64,000 nucleotides of DNA from Perilla frutescens (lineage: Eukaryota > Streptophyta > Magnoliopsida > Lamiales > Lamiaceae), in the NCBI GenBank assembly GCA_026008535.1, contig BRKX01000017.1:7394501-7458500 (forward strand), in the 5' to 3' direction. Positions 12,460-24,175 of this stretch are shown piece by piece. Position numbers and translations under genes: made by a program. Under the pieces are notes generated by a model. The model did not search any database and was not told the origin of the DNA. It worked only from the letters and a program-made list of their open reading frames with translations. Position 1 is the stretch's first letter. The number at the start of each line of letters is the position of its first letter.

Positions 12460-14700
12460 AAGGGAGAGAAGACCCAGTAACACCTCAACCAACATTTCAA
12501 TCAAAGTATTTTGAAGTTCGTGAGATTGCACGGACCATCTAATGGTTTCACGGCCTGTGCAATGCACTCAATATTGATCTGGAGAGCTAGCACGACCCGT
12601 GCAAGGTTAGCATGGCCCATGCTACGGTCTGCAAGGACTGTGCAATGCTTGCATGGACTATGTCGGACATTCTGGGCGTATTATTCTTTCCTTAAGGCCT
12701 AGCACGGCCCGTGTAAGGCTTCTGCAGCCATATTTTGCCTCCAAGTGTGTTCTAAACTCAAGTATTTCAAACCCTCGTGTTTTATAAAGGTTCTAAAGTC
12801 GTAAAATCTGTGTTTAAGTCCTAAGTACTGGAGGAAAGGCTAGATATTCTTTGAATTCTTCTTAGATGTTAGAATTCTTCAAGGGAGGCCGCTAAGTCGA
12901 TGATTTGGCTTTTTTAGGAAGATGTGAGCCCCGATGATAACCAAGGAAGGATTTTTAGCTCGTTGCTTCATCCATGTGCTTTTCATCGAGGTGCTCATCA
13001 TTGAGGTGGGAGATCTTAAACCAAGGATATGGTTTGAGCTACTAAGCTCTAGAAGCATGATCGGGCGAGATGAAATATCCAACTAAATGTTTTGCTCTGC
13101 CTGATTGATGTCTGTACAAAGAAAGGAAGAAAGAAAGTTATAACATGATTATGTTAATTGTTAATTGAGATCTTGATTAAGTAAAGGATGTATTGTTGTA
13201 ATATGATATCTTATAGTTGATTTATATGAGGTATAGACGATCATGATCATAAGTTAAGTTTTTTATCGATATTATTATTGACGAAGGTTATTTAAGTGAG
13301 TAATGCCTTGTAGGTAGATTTTAGTATCCCTTGTGGCATTAAGGCTATAGTTTTGAGAAATGCAATCTAGATGATTCAATCTAGGTTATGATTTATGTTA
13401 GCATGATATAGCATTGAGGCTTTGACATTGAGGATGGAATGTGAGAATTCAAAGTTGAGGATTAAGTATATATTAAGGATTCAAGGGTAAGATTTTGATA
13501 TTGAATGCTATAATTCAATTCTTGTTAAGCATGTTATTGAGCTCAAAGAACAGTTTTATTGCATTATCATGTTGTGACCTTTGTGTGACTAAAGTTGATC
13601 ATTTGATAAGTAAAGGGAGTCAATGCTAGGTAATCCCCTCGCATACTCAGGAGGATACTTGAGGTAGCCTCTCTTCTATCTGAAATCAGGCCTAAGGGTG
13701 TAGTAGACATTAATTTTGAGCCAGGAAAGGCGCTAGGGAAAGAAAGTAAAAGATTTTGCGGATATGGAGAGAGCTTTTGCGTTTTGCTCTCCATATACCG
13801 TCAGTTGTTAATTGGATATTTCTAAAGTTTATTAAAGAGTTTTCTCACAAAACCCCACTGAGTACATTAGTGCTAACACCCTCTTTTTCAAATATTTTTA
13901 GGTTGAGATGCTGAGGCCGGTGATGTGCTGCTGGTGGGGTAGCCTAGGTTGTCTGAGTTTCCAGAATTATTTCTCTTTATGGTTACCTAATTTTCTTCCA
14001 CTATGTTTCTGCTAAGTACTCTGACATCTAGTATTTAGTGTTGATACATGTAACTTGATTCTTGATAATACCATGTCTTCAATGCTATGATTCTAAATAT
14101 CAATAAAGTCTTTGAGAAGAAGAATGATGTTCTTTTGACATACCCAGTTATTCCTTTATTTATTATGAGTTATTTAAAAAGTCATACTTGTTGAGCATTT
14201 TAACATCTATTCATTTTTAGTTGAGCTTTGAGTAAGTCTATCATGCTTGTCATTGTTGTTCGCCTACGAAGATGCTTTTCTTTCAAGCATGATTCTACTC
14301 GTTTCAAGTTAATCTTAAATTATTTCCTTATTTCGTCCTATGAATAGGACAGAATGATTTATTGGACTCCAACCTATCAATGGGTCTTAGTTGTTGTGAC
14401 CTGTGAAGAGGTCTTGTCTATTTAAAGAGTCAAATTCCTATATGCTTGTCATTGGTTTGTGTTTAAATTTTAATTGACCTATGATATGGCGTTCTTTTGA
14501 CTTGATTGAATCCTTTGACTTCTTTGATTTTTTTAAAATGATAATTCTTCTAAGTCATAAAGTTAAGTTGCCTAAATTTTTGAGGCACTAATTTAGTTTG
14601 ATTCTAGAAACACCCCCCTGGATTTCCAATTTTTCTTGTTATTTTTCCGCCTAACACCCCATCACCGTTAAAATTACCGCCTAGGGACCGGGCTGTTACA
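12460..14700 (+). repeat. Distal part of the split gypsy LTR
   Basis: This is noncoding. It contains repeated 'cacggcccgtgcaag'-like words (12530-12720) and a splice-acceptor-like pyrimidine/TTTTTAGG site near 13900. It ends GGGCTGTTACA. There is no protein similarity. It is interpreted as the downstream part of the LTR that starts at 177. Confidence 0.5.
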
Positions 14701-15251
14701 CCTTGTCTTTATTTTCAACATTTTCAACAAATTCTAATCTAGATATCGAGGGAAAGTAATTTCATAATCCTCAAAAGCTTTGTAATGATTACCTTTCCCG
14801 TGCTCGAGGATCGAAAATAGACAGTTGTAGAGGTGTGCTATTTACTCTGGGGTTTCTATTTCGACGTTAATTTCCTCATGTTCAGGGGCAACATTTTTAG
14901 TTCTCACCATCGTGGGGTGCGGGAGCTTGGTGGCAGAGATGCATACAAGAGAAGAGAGGTGGAGTGGGAGTTGCACCCAGAAATTAAAAGGCCCGCCGGG
15001 TGGTGGAGAGGGTAGTGAGTACGACAGTCCCATGGTGGCGGATGAGCGGTGCGTGCGCGGAAAGTTCCACGATAGTTGGAGGAGCAGCAGCGATGGGAGC
15101 AGGCTCGGCGGCGGAGAGTAGCACGGGCACTGGTGTTTCAATGAGAGCAGGTTTAATTTTTAATTTGATGAGGACTGGAGCAGCTAGGGAGTGAAAAGTA
15201 GTGGAAGTAGCGGTGCAAATGGTTAGAAAATAGGGTTTCAATTGGGGACCC

Positions 15252-15261
15252 CTATTTATAG
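15252..15261 (-). promoter_or_regulatory. TATA-like box in the Athila post-pol region
   Basis: CTATAAATAG on the minus strand, next to a G-run and downstream (minus sense) of a GC-rich block. The arrangement copies the promoter of the solo LTR at 5904-8188. It could drive an env-like transcript or belong to an unrecognised LTR. Confidence 0.35.
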
Positions 15262-15279
15262 AAATAGAAACTAGTGACC

Positions 15280-15740
15280 GTCGAGGGGGTTATCGCTCGT
15301 GGAAAAGAGCCACCTAGCACTCGCGGGAATGTCAGCGCTCGTAGGGGCTATTGGCTTGATGAGGCCCAGTGCTTTCTGAGGTTCCGCGCTCGTGGAGGTA
15401 TGTTGGCTGAGAGGGCATGCGCGTGACCGCTAGGAAAGCTAGTGCCCGTAAGGTATGATGCCAATTGGGGGCCAGCGCTCGCTGGCTAAAGAGCGCTCGC
15501 TGAGGGCGTGCGACTCCGCACTTGTGGAATGTCCAATACCTGCGGGGGCAGTTCTGCCGAGTGAACCACTGCGCGGTCGCAGGGTATTGCGTGCTCGGAG
15601 GCTAGGTTTTTTCAAAATTCCACCTAGCGCCCGCTGGGTGGTCTGCGCTAGATGGGCTATGTTTTTCATGTTTTCTCCAACGCTCGTTGGATTCCAGCGC
15701 CCATTGGCTCCGAAATGCCCAGAGATACCACGAACACCCG
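15280..15740. repeat. Degenerate GC-rich minisatellite
   Basis: About a dozen variants of a short word, gcgctcgcngg / gcgcccgctgg, recur with irregular spacing. GC content is far above the flanks. It is not coding: the ORFs running through it in both directions lack family features. Confidence 0.55.
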
Positions 15741-15954
15741 CAAGAGGGCCATCGGTGGTGGTTAAACACTTTGTCATTTTTCAATCAGTTCTTGACCCCT
15801 ATAGTGCACTCTTAACTTTTTGTGTCTGCGAGACAACAACAAAAATACAAACTTTAACACAACAAAAGGGTAAAAATTAAACAAAATATGAAAACAATAA
15901 AATCATGGGTTGCCTCCCATGTAGCGCTCATTTTAAAGTATCGAGCTAGACATA

Positions 15955-18900
15955 GTCTTTGGGGTAGTTAATTTAGTTTTCGAGCTTAAAATCCTCAACA
16001 TTAGCTCCTCGGGATTGCCCTTAGAAGTACGGTTTAACACGGTGCCCATTCACTTGGAATGATGAGTTCGTCAACCGATTAGGCAACATCACCACACCAT
16101 ATGGGAACACTTATGTAACTGTGAATGGTCCACTCTAATGAGATTTTAACTTCCCGGGAAAGAGCTTCAAACGAGTGTTGAAAAGGAGAACCTTCATGCC
16201 CGGAATAAGTTCTTTCTTCACAATGCGCTTGTTATGAAGCTTCTTCACTTTATCCTTGAATATTCTCACATTATCATAGTCTTCGTTCCTCAACTCATCG
16301 ACCTCGAATAGTTGTAAGGCTCGTTACTTTCCTGCATAAGTGGCCCAATAGGCTTTGTGCTCGATCTCGATGGGGAGATGGCATGCTTTTCCATATACGA
16401 GGCGGTAGGGGCTTATTCCCAAGATAGTCTTGTACGCCGTCCGGTATGCCTTAAGAGCATCGGTCAGCTTCACAGACCAATCTTTCCTCATCACGTTCAC
16501 GGTCTTCTTCAAGATATTTTAGATTTACGTGTTGCTCGTTTCAACTTGATCGGAAGTTTGATGGTGGTATGGAGTGGCCACCTTGTGAGTGACACCATTC
16601 TTTCTCATCAACTTCTCAAAGAGCTTGTTCTTGAAATGTGATCCATTATCACTTATAATAGCTCTTAGGAATCCAAACCTACTCAAAATGTGCTCCTGCA
16701 CAAATTTGATTACCACATTAACGTCACAAGTTCTAGTGGGGATAACTTCGACCCACTTAGAAACATAATCCACAACTAATATGATATATTCAAAACCAAA
16801 TGAGTTAGGAAATGGACCCATAAAATCAATACCCCATACATCAAAAATTTCAACCAGAAGGTTGACATTCAATGGCATCTCATTTCTCCTCCCAATATTT
16901 CCAAGTCTTTAGCACTTATCACAAGAAAGACAAAATCTATGAGCATCCTTAAAAATAGAAGGCTAATACAAACCAGATTGCAATACTTTTTGGGCCGTCT
17001 TTTGCCCTCCAAAGTGTCCTCCGCAGTGTGAGGCATGGCAAGAGATCAAGACATCGGTTTGCTCCTTCTCAGGGACACAATGTCGGATCACTTCATTCTT
17101 TTCCAGGTGGAAAAGATATGGATAGTCCCAAAAGTAGTACCTGCACATCGCTAAGAATCTCTTCCTCTCTTGAAAAGTGAGGTTAGGACGCATTTTACCA
17201 CATGTGAGATAATTAACAATATCAGCATACCAAGGAAAAGAATTAAGCTCAAGGGCATGCTCATATGGGAATGAATTAGAAATAATTCCCTTCTCTTGAG
17301 ATGTTTCTATCGTTTCATCATCAGGGAGACGAGAGAAATGGTTAGCAACAACATTTTCACAACCCTTTCTATCTTTAATTTCAACATCAAATTCTTGCAA
17401 AAGCAAAATCCACCTAATAAGTCTAGGTTTAACTTGGGGTTTGGTCAATAAGTGCCTAAGAGCTGCATGATCGCTATGCACAAGAACTTTAGAACCTAAG
17501 ATGTAGGATCTAAATTTATCCAATAAAAGACAACAACAAGCAACTCTTTTTCAATATCTGTGTAATTTACTTGAGCACTATTCAAAGTTAGGCTAGCATA
17601 GTAAATCACATGAAGAATTTAATAAATACGTTGACCCAAAACAACACCCACAGTAGAATTAGATGCATCACACATGATTTCAAAGGGTAACGACCAATCA
17701 GGGGGAATGACAATAGGTGTAGTGATTAATTTCTCTTTCAGAGTATTAAAAGCATGCAATCACTTATCATAAAAAACAAAAATAACATCTTGCAAAAGTA
17801 AATGGCATAGAGCTTGGCTAATTTTTTAGAAGTCTTTAATAAACCTATGGTAAAAACCGGCATGGCCTAAAAAAAGTTCTAACACCTTTTACATTAACGG
17901 GTGAGGGTAATTTTTCAATTACATCCATCTTAGCCTTATCTACACTCATTCCTTCTTTAGACACAACATGCCCAAGGATGATGCCACTAGTAACCATGAA
18001 ATGACTCTTTTTCCAACTAAGAGTAACGCTACTTTCAATGCATTTCAACACAAGTTCTAACTTATTCAAACAATCAGAAAATTAAGATCCAAAGACAGAA
18101 AAATCATCTAGGAATACCTCAATAAAATCCCTAATCATTTTAGAAAAGATAGAGAACATGCACATTTGAAACGTGCTCGGTGCATTGCAAAGTCCAAACG
18201 GTATCCTTCTACACGCAAATGTGCCAAACCGGCACGTGAATGCGGTCTTCGCTTGGTCCTCTGGAGCGATAGCCACCTGAAAATATCCAGAGAAATCATC
18301 AAGGAAACAATAAAAACTATACCCAGTGAGTTTATCAAGTATTTGACCAATGAAGGGAAGAGGAAAGTGGTTTTTTCTAGTAGTCGTATTCAACTCTCTG
18401 TAGTCGATACACATGCACCATCCGGTGGTGGTTCGGGCAGCCACGTGCTCCCCTTTGTCGTTCTCTACCACTATGATGCCTTCCTTTTTGTGTACCATAT
18501 GTACCGGGCTAACCCATTCACTGTTGACAATTGGGTAGATGATCCCTTCCGCAAGGATCTTGAGAATCTCCTTCTTGACGACGTCCATCAATACGGGGTT
18601 AAGTCTCTTTTGCCCCTCTCGAACCGGCTTAACACCTTCATCTAGAATGATTCGATGCATACAAGTAGAGGGGCTAATGTCTTCGATGTCGGATATGTTC
18701 CACCCAATAGCTTGTTTGTTCCTCTTTAACAAGGCTACAAAGAGATCATCCTCTTCTTTTTCAAGCCCTGCAAAAATGATCACGGGATTCTTCTCTTCTT
18801 CATCGAGGTACACATATTTAAGGTGAGATATGAGCTCTTTTAACTTAAGTTAGGGGGAAGGCTTCACGTCCTCTTCAGTTGAGATTAGGATTTTCATCAA

Positions 18901-19350
18901 GTTTATGCCTTCACTTAGCAATATTTCCATCTCTTCGGCTTCCAACTTGGTCCCCCACACTTGGGGTGAGCTTCTTCCGAAACTACTTCCTCGGAGAAGG
19001 CTTCACTCCTCCAATTAGAGCCAATTTCCTGCAAGAAAACCTCCCCAGCCAAGGCATCAATAGCATATATAAAAGAACAATTTTCCTCAAAGGAGGAAAC
19101 GGGTACCGCCTTGTTTTCATGCACAGAAAAAGACAAAGTTTCTCCTAAAACTGACATTTTTAAAGTCTCATTTTGAACATCAATAAGGTTGTTAGTGGTA
19201 GCCATAAAAGGTCTATCTAATAAAAGTCTGTGCTCTTTTCCCATTTCTTGAACATCTCCCACAACCAAAACAACAAAATCAACAGGAATTATCAAACCAT
19301 CCACCTTAACTAAAATGTCCTCTATTATTCCTCTTGGATATCTCACAAAT
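15955..19350 (-). pseudogene. Athila-like gypsy pol: protease end, RT, RNase H, integrase
   Basis: On the minus strand the order is the protease C-terminal half (about 19346-18915), RT (about 18813-17850), RNase H (about 17750-17000), then integrase (about 16990-15955), as in Ty3/gypsy. RT shows CIDYRELN, PFGLCNAPSTFQ and the catalytic FLDDFSVFG. RNase H/connection shows HSDHAALRHLL. The integrase has the zinc-binding HCGGHFGG..CLSCDKC and core motifs WGIDFMGPF, ISDNGSHF and HHQTSDQVE. The downstream motif VYGKACHLPIEIEHKAYWA is an Athila hallmark. Defects: an in-frame stop near 18075, frameshifts near 17875 and 17525, and stops near 16960 and 16515. The protease is interrupted at 19350 by the copia insertion. 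Confidence 0.9.
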
Positions 19351-19355
19351 ATATC

Positions 19356-20542
19356 TGTTGGGGTTTTTTCAAATTAAACCACTGCATGATCATTTGGATG
19401 TTCATTACCCCATGTTCATGCAAATCATATTTTTATGTCTCAAGTATATTTATCACACGCCTAGCACAAATAACATGTAGAGCAAATCGAATTTAATGAA
19501 GTGGAATACATAGAATCGAATTACTTATAAATCGGTAGATGAAATCGAATCTAATGAAGTGAAAAGATTAAAGATCTAATCTTGTTGTTGCATGAAGATG
19601 AAATCGGCGCCTCCTTCTCCTACACTAGATCGGTGTCCCCTCCAAGTATTCTACTCCGATATCTTCTGTTATATTCCCAGACGGAGTATCAGATATAGAG
19701 TGGGCTATATACTACTAATAAAGTTGTAGAATCTATGGATATCTTGAGAGACAAAGAGGGGCTGATTGTGTGTGTGTGATTTTCGAACCCCTCCCTATGA
19801 TTAAATAGGGAAGTGGCCGAAAATTCACTTCCCAACCCTACTTGGTTTGGGCCTTTTCCTGAAGTCCTATATCCAGTCCACTTTCAGTCAAGCTGGGCTA
19901 CAACAGGGATCTAGAAGTTTATTAAATTGGCCTACTAATTTATTTAATTTCCAATATCCAATAAACTTAGGATATAATTAAATAAATTAAGTATTACTTT
20001 TGTTCAACTAAAGAGGTAATACTGACCTACCAATTTAATACATATTTATGAATATGCTTTCTCCTTTAGTTCAGCCATTCTCCGTATTTAAGATATAATG
20101 TTCATTAATTAATTATGTCAGCCTCAGACAGCAATAATTAATTAACATCTAAACCCTTGAGTAGTACCACACAAGCTTTATCATGTATGAAATAAATTCC
20201 ACCTGCAAGGTTTCAACATGAACTTGTATTTCCTCAAGAGAACATCATCAACCTGGTGCATCAGGCCACGGTGCTCATGCACATTACACAACACATCATG
20301 TATATGTTATTATTACCTAAGATATTGAGTTTATTGATCCACAAAAGGATCTCACCCATTGATAAATCAAAGTAATAAGTAATATACACATATGCTCGCC
20401 AACAAACATGAGTTCAGAACCCAAACTCTGTGGATCTTTATTGTCTCCCTATCAGAGTTAGAGTAGAGAAGAGTATCCTATCGTGATCCTCCTCAATACA
20501 CTAACAAGTGTATTAGAATAATCCGTTAGTCAAGATAACCTC
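19356..20542 (-). repeat. Truncated 3' LTR of the minus-strand copia
   Basis: Colinear with 21585-22730 of the 5' LTR, but the first roughly 280 bp (in element sense) are missing. The RT sequence runs directly into the LTR at about 20542. Confidence 0.85.
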
Positions 20543-21349
20543 GTCAAGTCGGATATTCCAAGATCTCGACGTCTTCTTAAGTCCATAAATGGATCTCTTA
20601 AGCTTGCACACCAAGTGCTCTTGACCTTTAGCAATGAATCCCTCTGATTGCTTCATATGGATGTTTTCTTCAAGACTTCCATTTAGAAAAGCTGTCTTGA
20701 CATCCATTTGTCAAATCTCATAATCCAAATGAGCAGCAGTTAACAAGAGAATCCGGATTGACTTAAGCATGGCTACCGACGAAAAGGTTTTCTCATAATT
20801 TATCCCTTCTTTCTAAGTGTACCATTTCGCCACCAATCTTGCCTTGAAGGTTTCAACCTTCCCATCAGGTCCTCTCTTGTGCTTGTAGACCCACTTACAG
20901 CCAGTGGGTTTTACCCCTTCAAGTTGTTCTACGAGTTCCCAGACTTGATTGCGATCCATAGATCCAATCTCAGATTCCATTGCAGTTTTCCAAGAATCTG
21001 CATCTTTATCTTGAATTGACTCATCATAGGTCCTGGGATCCAAATCATTTAGTCCCTCTGGGAAATCTGAAGCCTCTCACAGACCAATGAATCTATCAAG
21101 TCGGCGTACAACCCTCCCACTGTGACGAGGTAGTTCTCGTACTTCTATGACACGTGCAGTGTCTGGTAGTACCTCTTCTTGTACGACTGGTATAGGATTC
21201 GATCCTTCCCCTCTTAACTCCTCAAGGACGATTTGACTCCTTCGTTTGTGGTTTATAACATAGTCTTCTTCTAAGAATCGAGCATTAATGCTGATAATGA
21301 TCTTCTGATCCTTAGGACTATAAAAATTTTCAAATTTGAAGAACATCAA
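20543..21349 (-). pseudogene. Copia integrase end and RT fragment
   Basis: On the minus strand this has FYSPKDQK.. and RFLEEDYVINHK of the integrase C-terminal part (21325-21077), then WELVEQLEGVKP and CKWVYKHKRG (21043-20813) and MDVKTAFLNGSLEENIHMK (20707-20650) of RT. The RT breaks off after SRSWNIRLDEV, where LTR sequence begins; the catalytic YVDD is lost. Stops or frame breaks occur between the three pieces. It closely resembles the RT of the copia at 2865. Confidence 0.88.
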
Positions 21350-21570
21350 ATATCATCCCAAATCTTTATTACATGATGGATGAAAATTAAATAAACCTCA
21401 AAACTAGAATTTTCGAATTGCATCAAAAATTCATCCAAGTTTTGAACACCATAAAATCGACACACATGCATATTTAAATCTGAAAATTTAAGAATTATAA
21501 ATTTAACATCAAACTTAAATATATATGTCGAAATTATGCTCAGATTAATCCTAGAACAATGCCAAAACCC

Positions 21571-21583
21571 GCTCTGATACCTA
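21571..21583 (-). other. Primer binding site of the minus-strand copia
   Basis: Reads GGTATCAGAGC on the minus strand, next to the 5' LTR end, matching the TGGTATCAGAGC site complementary to initiator methionine tRNA. Confidence 0.8.
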
Positions 21584-21584
21584 T

Positions 21585-23008
21585 TGTTGGGGTTTTTTTG
21601 AATTAAACCACTGCAGGATCATTTGGATGTTCATTAACCCATGTTCATGCAAATCATATTTTTATGTCTCAAGTATGTTTATCACACGCCTAGCACAAAT
21701 AACATGTAGAGCAAATCGAATCTAATGAAGCGGAATACATAGAATCGAATTACTTACAAATCGGTAGATGATCTGAGGACAATATTAAAGATCTAATCTA
21801 GTTGTTGAATGAAGATGAAATCGGCGCCCCCTTCTCCTACACTGGATCAGCATCTCCTCCAAGTATTCTACTCCAAGATCTTATGTTGTATTCTCGGACT
21901 GAGTATCAGATACAGAGTGGCCTATGTACTAGTGACAGAGTTGTAGAATCTATGGATATCTTGAGAGACAAAGAGGGGTTGATTGTGTGTCTGTGTGATT
22001 TTCGAACCCCTAGGGAGGTGGCCGAAAATTCACTTCCCAACACTACTCGGTTTAGGCCTCTTCCTCAAGTCCTATATCTAGTTCACTTTCAATCAAGTTG
22101 GGCTACAATAGGGATCTAGATGAATATTAAATTGGCCCACTAATTTATTTAATTTCCATTATCCAATAAACTTATAATATAATTAAATAAATTAAGTATT
22201 ACTTTTGTACCACTAAAGAGGTAATAATGACCTACCAATTTAATACATATTTACGAATATGCTTTCTCCTTTAGTTCAGCCATTCCCCGTATTTAAGATA
22301 TAATGTTCATTAATTAATTATGTTAGCCTCTAACAGCTATAATTAATTAATATCTAAAACCTTGAGTAGTATTTATCATGTATGGAATAAATTCCACCTA
22401 CAGGGTTTCAATATGAACTTGTGTTTTCTCAAGGGAACATCATCAATCTGGCGCACTAGGACACGGTGCTCATGCATATTGCATGACACATCATGTATAC
22501 ATTATTATTACCCAATATATCGAGTTTATTGATCCACGAAAGGATCTCACCCATTGATAAATCAATGGAATAAGTAATTTACACATATGCTCGCCAACAA
22601 ACATGAGTTTAGAACTCAAACTCTGTGGATCTTTATTCTCTCCCTATCAGGGTCAGAGTACAGAAGAGTATCCTATCGTGATCCTCCTCAATACACTAAC
22701 AAGTGTACTAGAATAATCAATTAGTCAAGATAAACTAACTTATCATATTATCCTATGGTGTACCGATGGTGTGTTTAGAACCATCTAAGCCGTGAGCTCT
22801 TTAATACAATACAAAGTTCTAATGATATGATCATACCGTGTGTCATCCCACACCAAATCATCTACAATATATGTATATTGCACATTGCAAAAAATAATTA
22901 TATGAAATAATCTAAATGCAGACAGTGACTGCAATAAGTTTCAATCTATATCATCATATCATCAGAAAAGTATACAAAGACATTTTTTTCCAGTATACAA
23001 AACTAACA
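21585..23008 (-). repeat. Full-length 5' LTR of the minus-strand copia
   Basis: 1424 bp, from TGTTAGTTTTGTATACTGG (minus strand) to CCCCAACA, followed by the PBS. It provides the reference for the truncated partner at 19356. Confidence 0.88.
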
Positions 23009-23013
23009 ATATC

Positions 23014-24167
23014 CTCTTATTGTTGGCACATTCTAGTTGGTTTCAAGTTACCTAACTCTAATTATTTAAAAATAGAGTAAGGCATCAAATTAATTCTAGC
23101 TCCTAAATCTAGCATACTACATGCTTCTTTACCATTCCCCAAAGCAATTCTAAGAGTTCTACCTAGATCACGGATCTTGGGCGGTAGTTGATGTTGTAGA
23201 ATTTCACTAGTCATCTCGGACACTACATATTTTTCGTCCTCTACAAACATCCTTTTCTTGGAGGCCAATTCCTTGAAGAATTTTACATAGGCTGGAACAT
23301 TTTGGATCACATCAAGGAGAAGAAGATTGACATTCACCTTAGACAAGAGCTTGTAAAACTCTTAGAATTAGTTGTCTTGCTTCTCGTTCCTCAACCGGCT
23401 TGGGTAAGGAATTGGTGGATTGTAGGGGTTGGCGGCTTTATGGAGTGTGAGCTCCTTCTCTTCTTCATATTTATGCTCGAGCTCCCCTTGGTCATGTTGA
23501 TGAGACTCTCATTCTTCTTCAACTTCTTTGGTTGGCTTTGGTTCCCCAACCTTGTTATCTATCACCTTTCCCCTAAGGATGGTGATTTCCTGAGCTTGCT
23601 CCGGTTGTCTTGGCAACTTGCTCGGTTTCAATTGTTTAGCCAACTCTCCAATGGTCCCAGCTATTTGGCAAACTTGGATCTCTATCCGCTTTATGAAAGC
23701 TTCAACGGACTCGAACCTTTATTGGGTAGCTTACATGAAAGATTGCAAGGTGTCTTGGAAGGATGACCTTGGAGGTTGGTTTAGTTGGGCCGGGTATTGT
23801 TGCGGTCTTGGATAAGGTGGAGCTTGTCCACCTTCGGGTTCTTGAGGTGAAGGCAGTTATTATAGTGGTTGAGATTATTGCGGCTGCCTCCAAGAGAAAT
23901 TATTATGGTTTCTCCATCCCGGATTGTACGCTTGAGAGTATAGGTTGTATGGTTGGCGAGGTTGGAACCTTTGTAGAGCATGAACTTGCTCTTGGAGAGC
24001 AAGAAAATGTGCTTCTTCACTGAATTCCGGCTTAGAAAGCTTTTGGCACATGTTGGCCCCATGGCCATATTCTCCACATATCCCACATGTCTCAATCGAA
24101 ATGACTTGTTGAGGTGTTCTCTCGGATGTCCTCAGCATCTCCACTTTCCTAGTTAGCTCAGCTAATT
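23014..24167 (-). pseudogene. Athila-like gag C-terminal part and protease start
   Basis: The minus-strand order is a coiled-coil-like LAELTRKVEML (about 24150), the CCHC knuckle CGICGEYGHGANMC (about 24085-24044), a glutamine/proline-rich linker, then the protease domain with the catalytic DLGARINLMPYS (about 23085-23050). The frame carries stop codons, for example near 23875, 23775 and 23355. The left border is the copia insertion; the right border is the hAT insertion. The protease is completed at 18915-19346. Confidence 0.85.
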
Positions 24168-24175
24168 GTCTCATC

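Larger units (their letters stand above)
177..14700 (+). mobile_element. Ty3/gypsy 3' LTR of about 3.54 kb, split by two insertions
   Basis: The LTR starts TGTAACACCCC at 177 and ends GGGCTGTTACA at 14700, near-inverted termini typical of plant gypsy LTRs. Removing the solo LTR (1144-2526 with one gctag) and the copia element (2865-12454 with one gagga) joins 177-1143, 2532-2864 and 12460-14700 into one LTR of about 3541 bp, a size found in Tekay-type chromoviruses. A TATA box lies at 886. The segment around 13850-13940 (pyrimidine run, then a 'tttttaggttgag' acceptor-like site) resembles the intron-like part of such LTRs. The short ORFs in it are not coding. That the three pieces are one LTR is an inference, supported by the clean TSDs at both interruptions. 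Confidence 0.6.
14701..15954 (-). other. Post-pol noncoding region of the Athila-like element
   Basis: Directly after the end of pol (minus strand) comes the phrase GGGAGGCAACCCATGA (about 15904-15919), which commonly follows pol in Athila elements. The rest has no convincing ORF; small minus-strand ORFs at 14842-15241 are alanine/proline/serine rich and lack domains. A GC-rich degenerate repeat lies at 15280-15740 and a TATA-like box at 15252. The element's 3' LTR is not in the window; this side is cut by the gypsy LTR ending at 14700. Confidence 0.5.
19356..23008 (-). mobile_element. Internally deleted Ty1/copia element, minus strand
   Basis: The element starts (plus view) TGTTGGGGTTTT, ends AAACTAACA and is flanked by the 5-bp TSD atatc (19351-19355, 23009-23013). 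It inserted into the protease of the Athila-like element. Two LTRs flank only about 1 kb of internal sequence: a leader, a fragment of the integrase end and the first half of RT. The LTR family is that of the copia at 2865. Gag, protease, the integrase core, the second half of RT, RNase H and the PPT are gone. Confidence 0.92.

Noticed and set aside
15439..15880. ORFs on both strands over the GC-rich repeat
   Set aside because: The same repeat words give open frames in both directions; no conserved features.
18166..18826. Plus-strand ORFs opposite the Athila-like RT
   Set aside because: Antisense shadows of conserved RT motifs on the minus strand.
23302..24023. Hydrophobic plus-strand ORFs
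   Set aside because: Antisense of the gag/protease linker; apparent membrane segments are artefacts of the opposite-strand composition.
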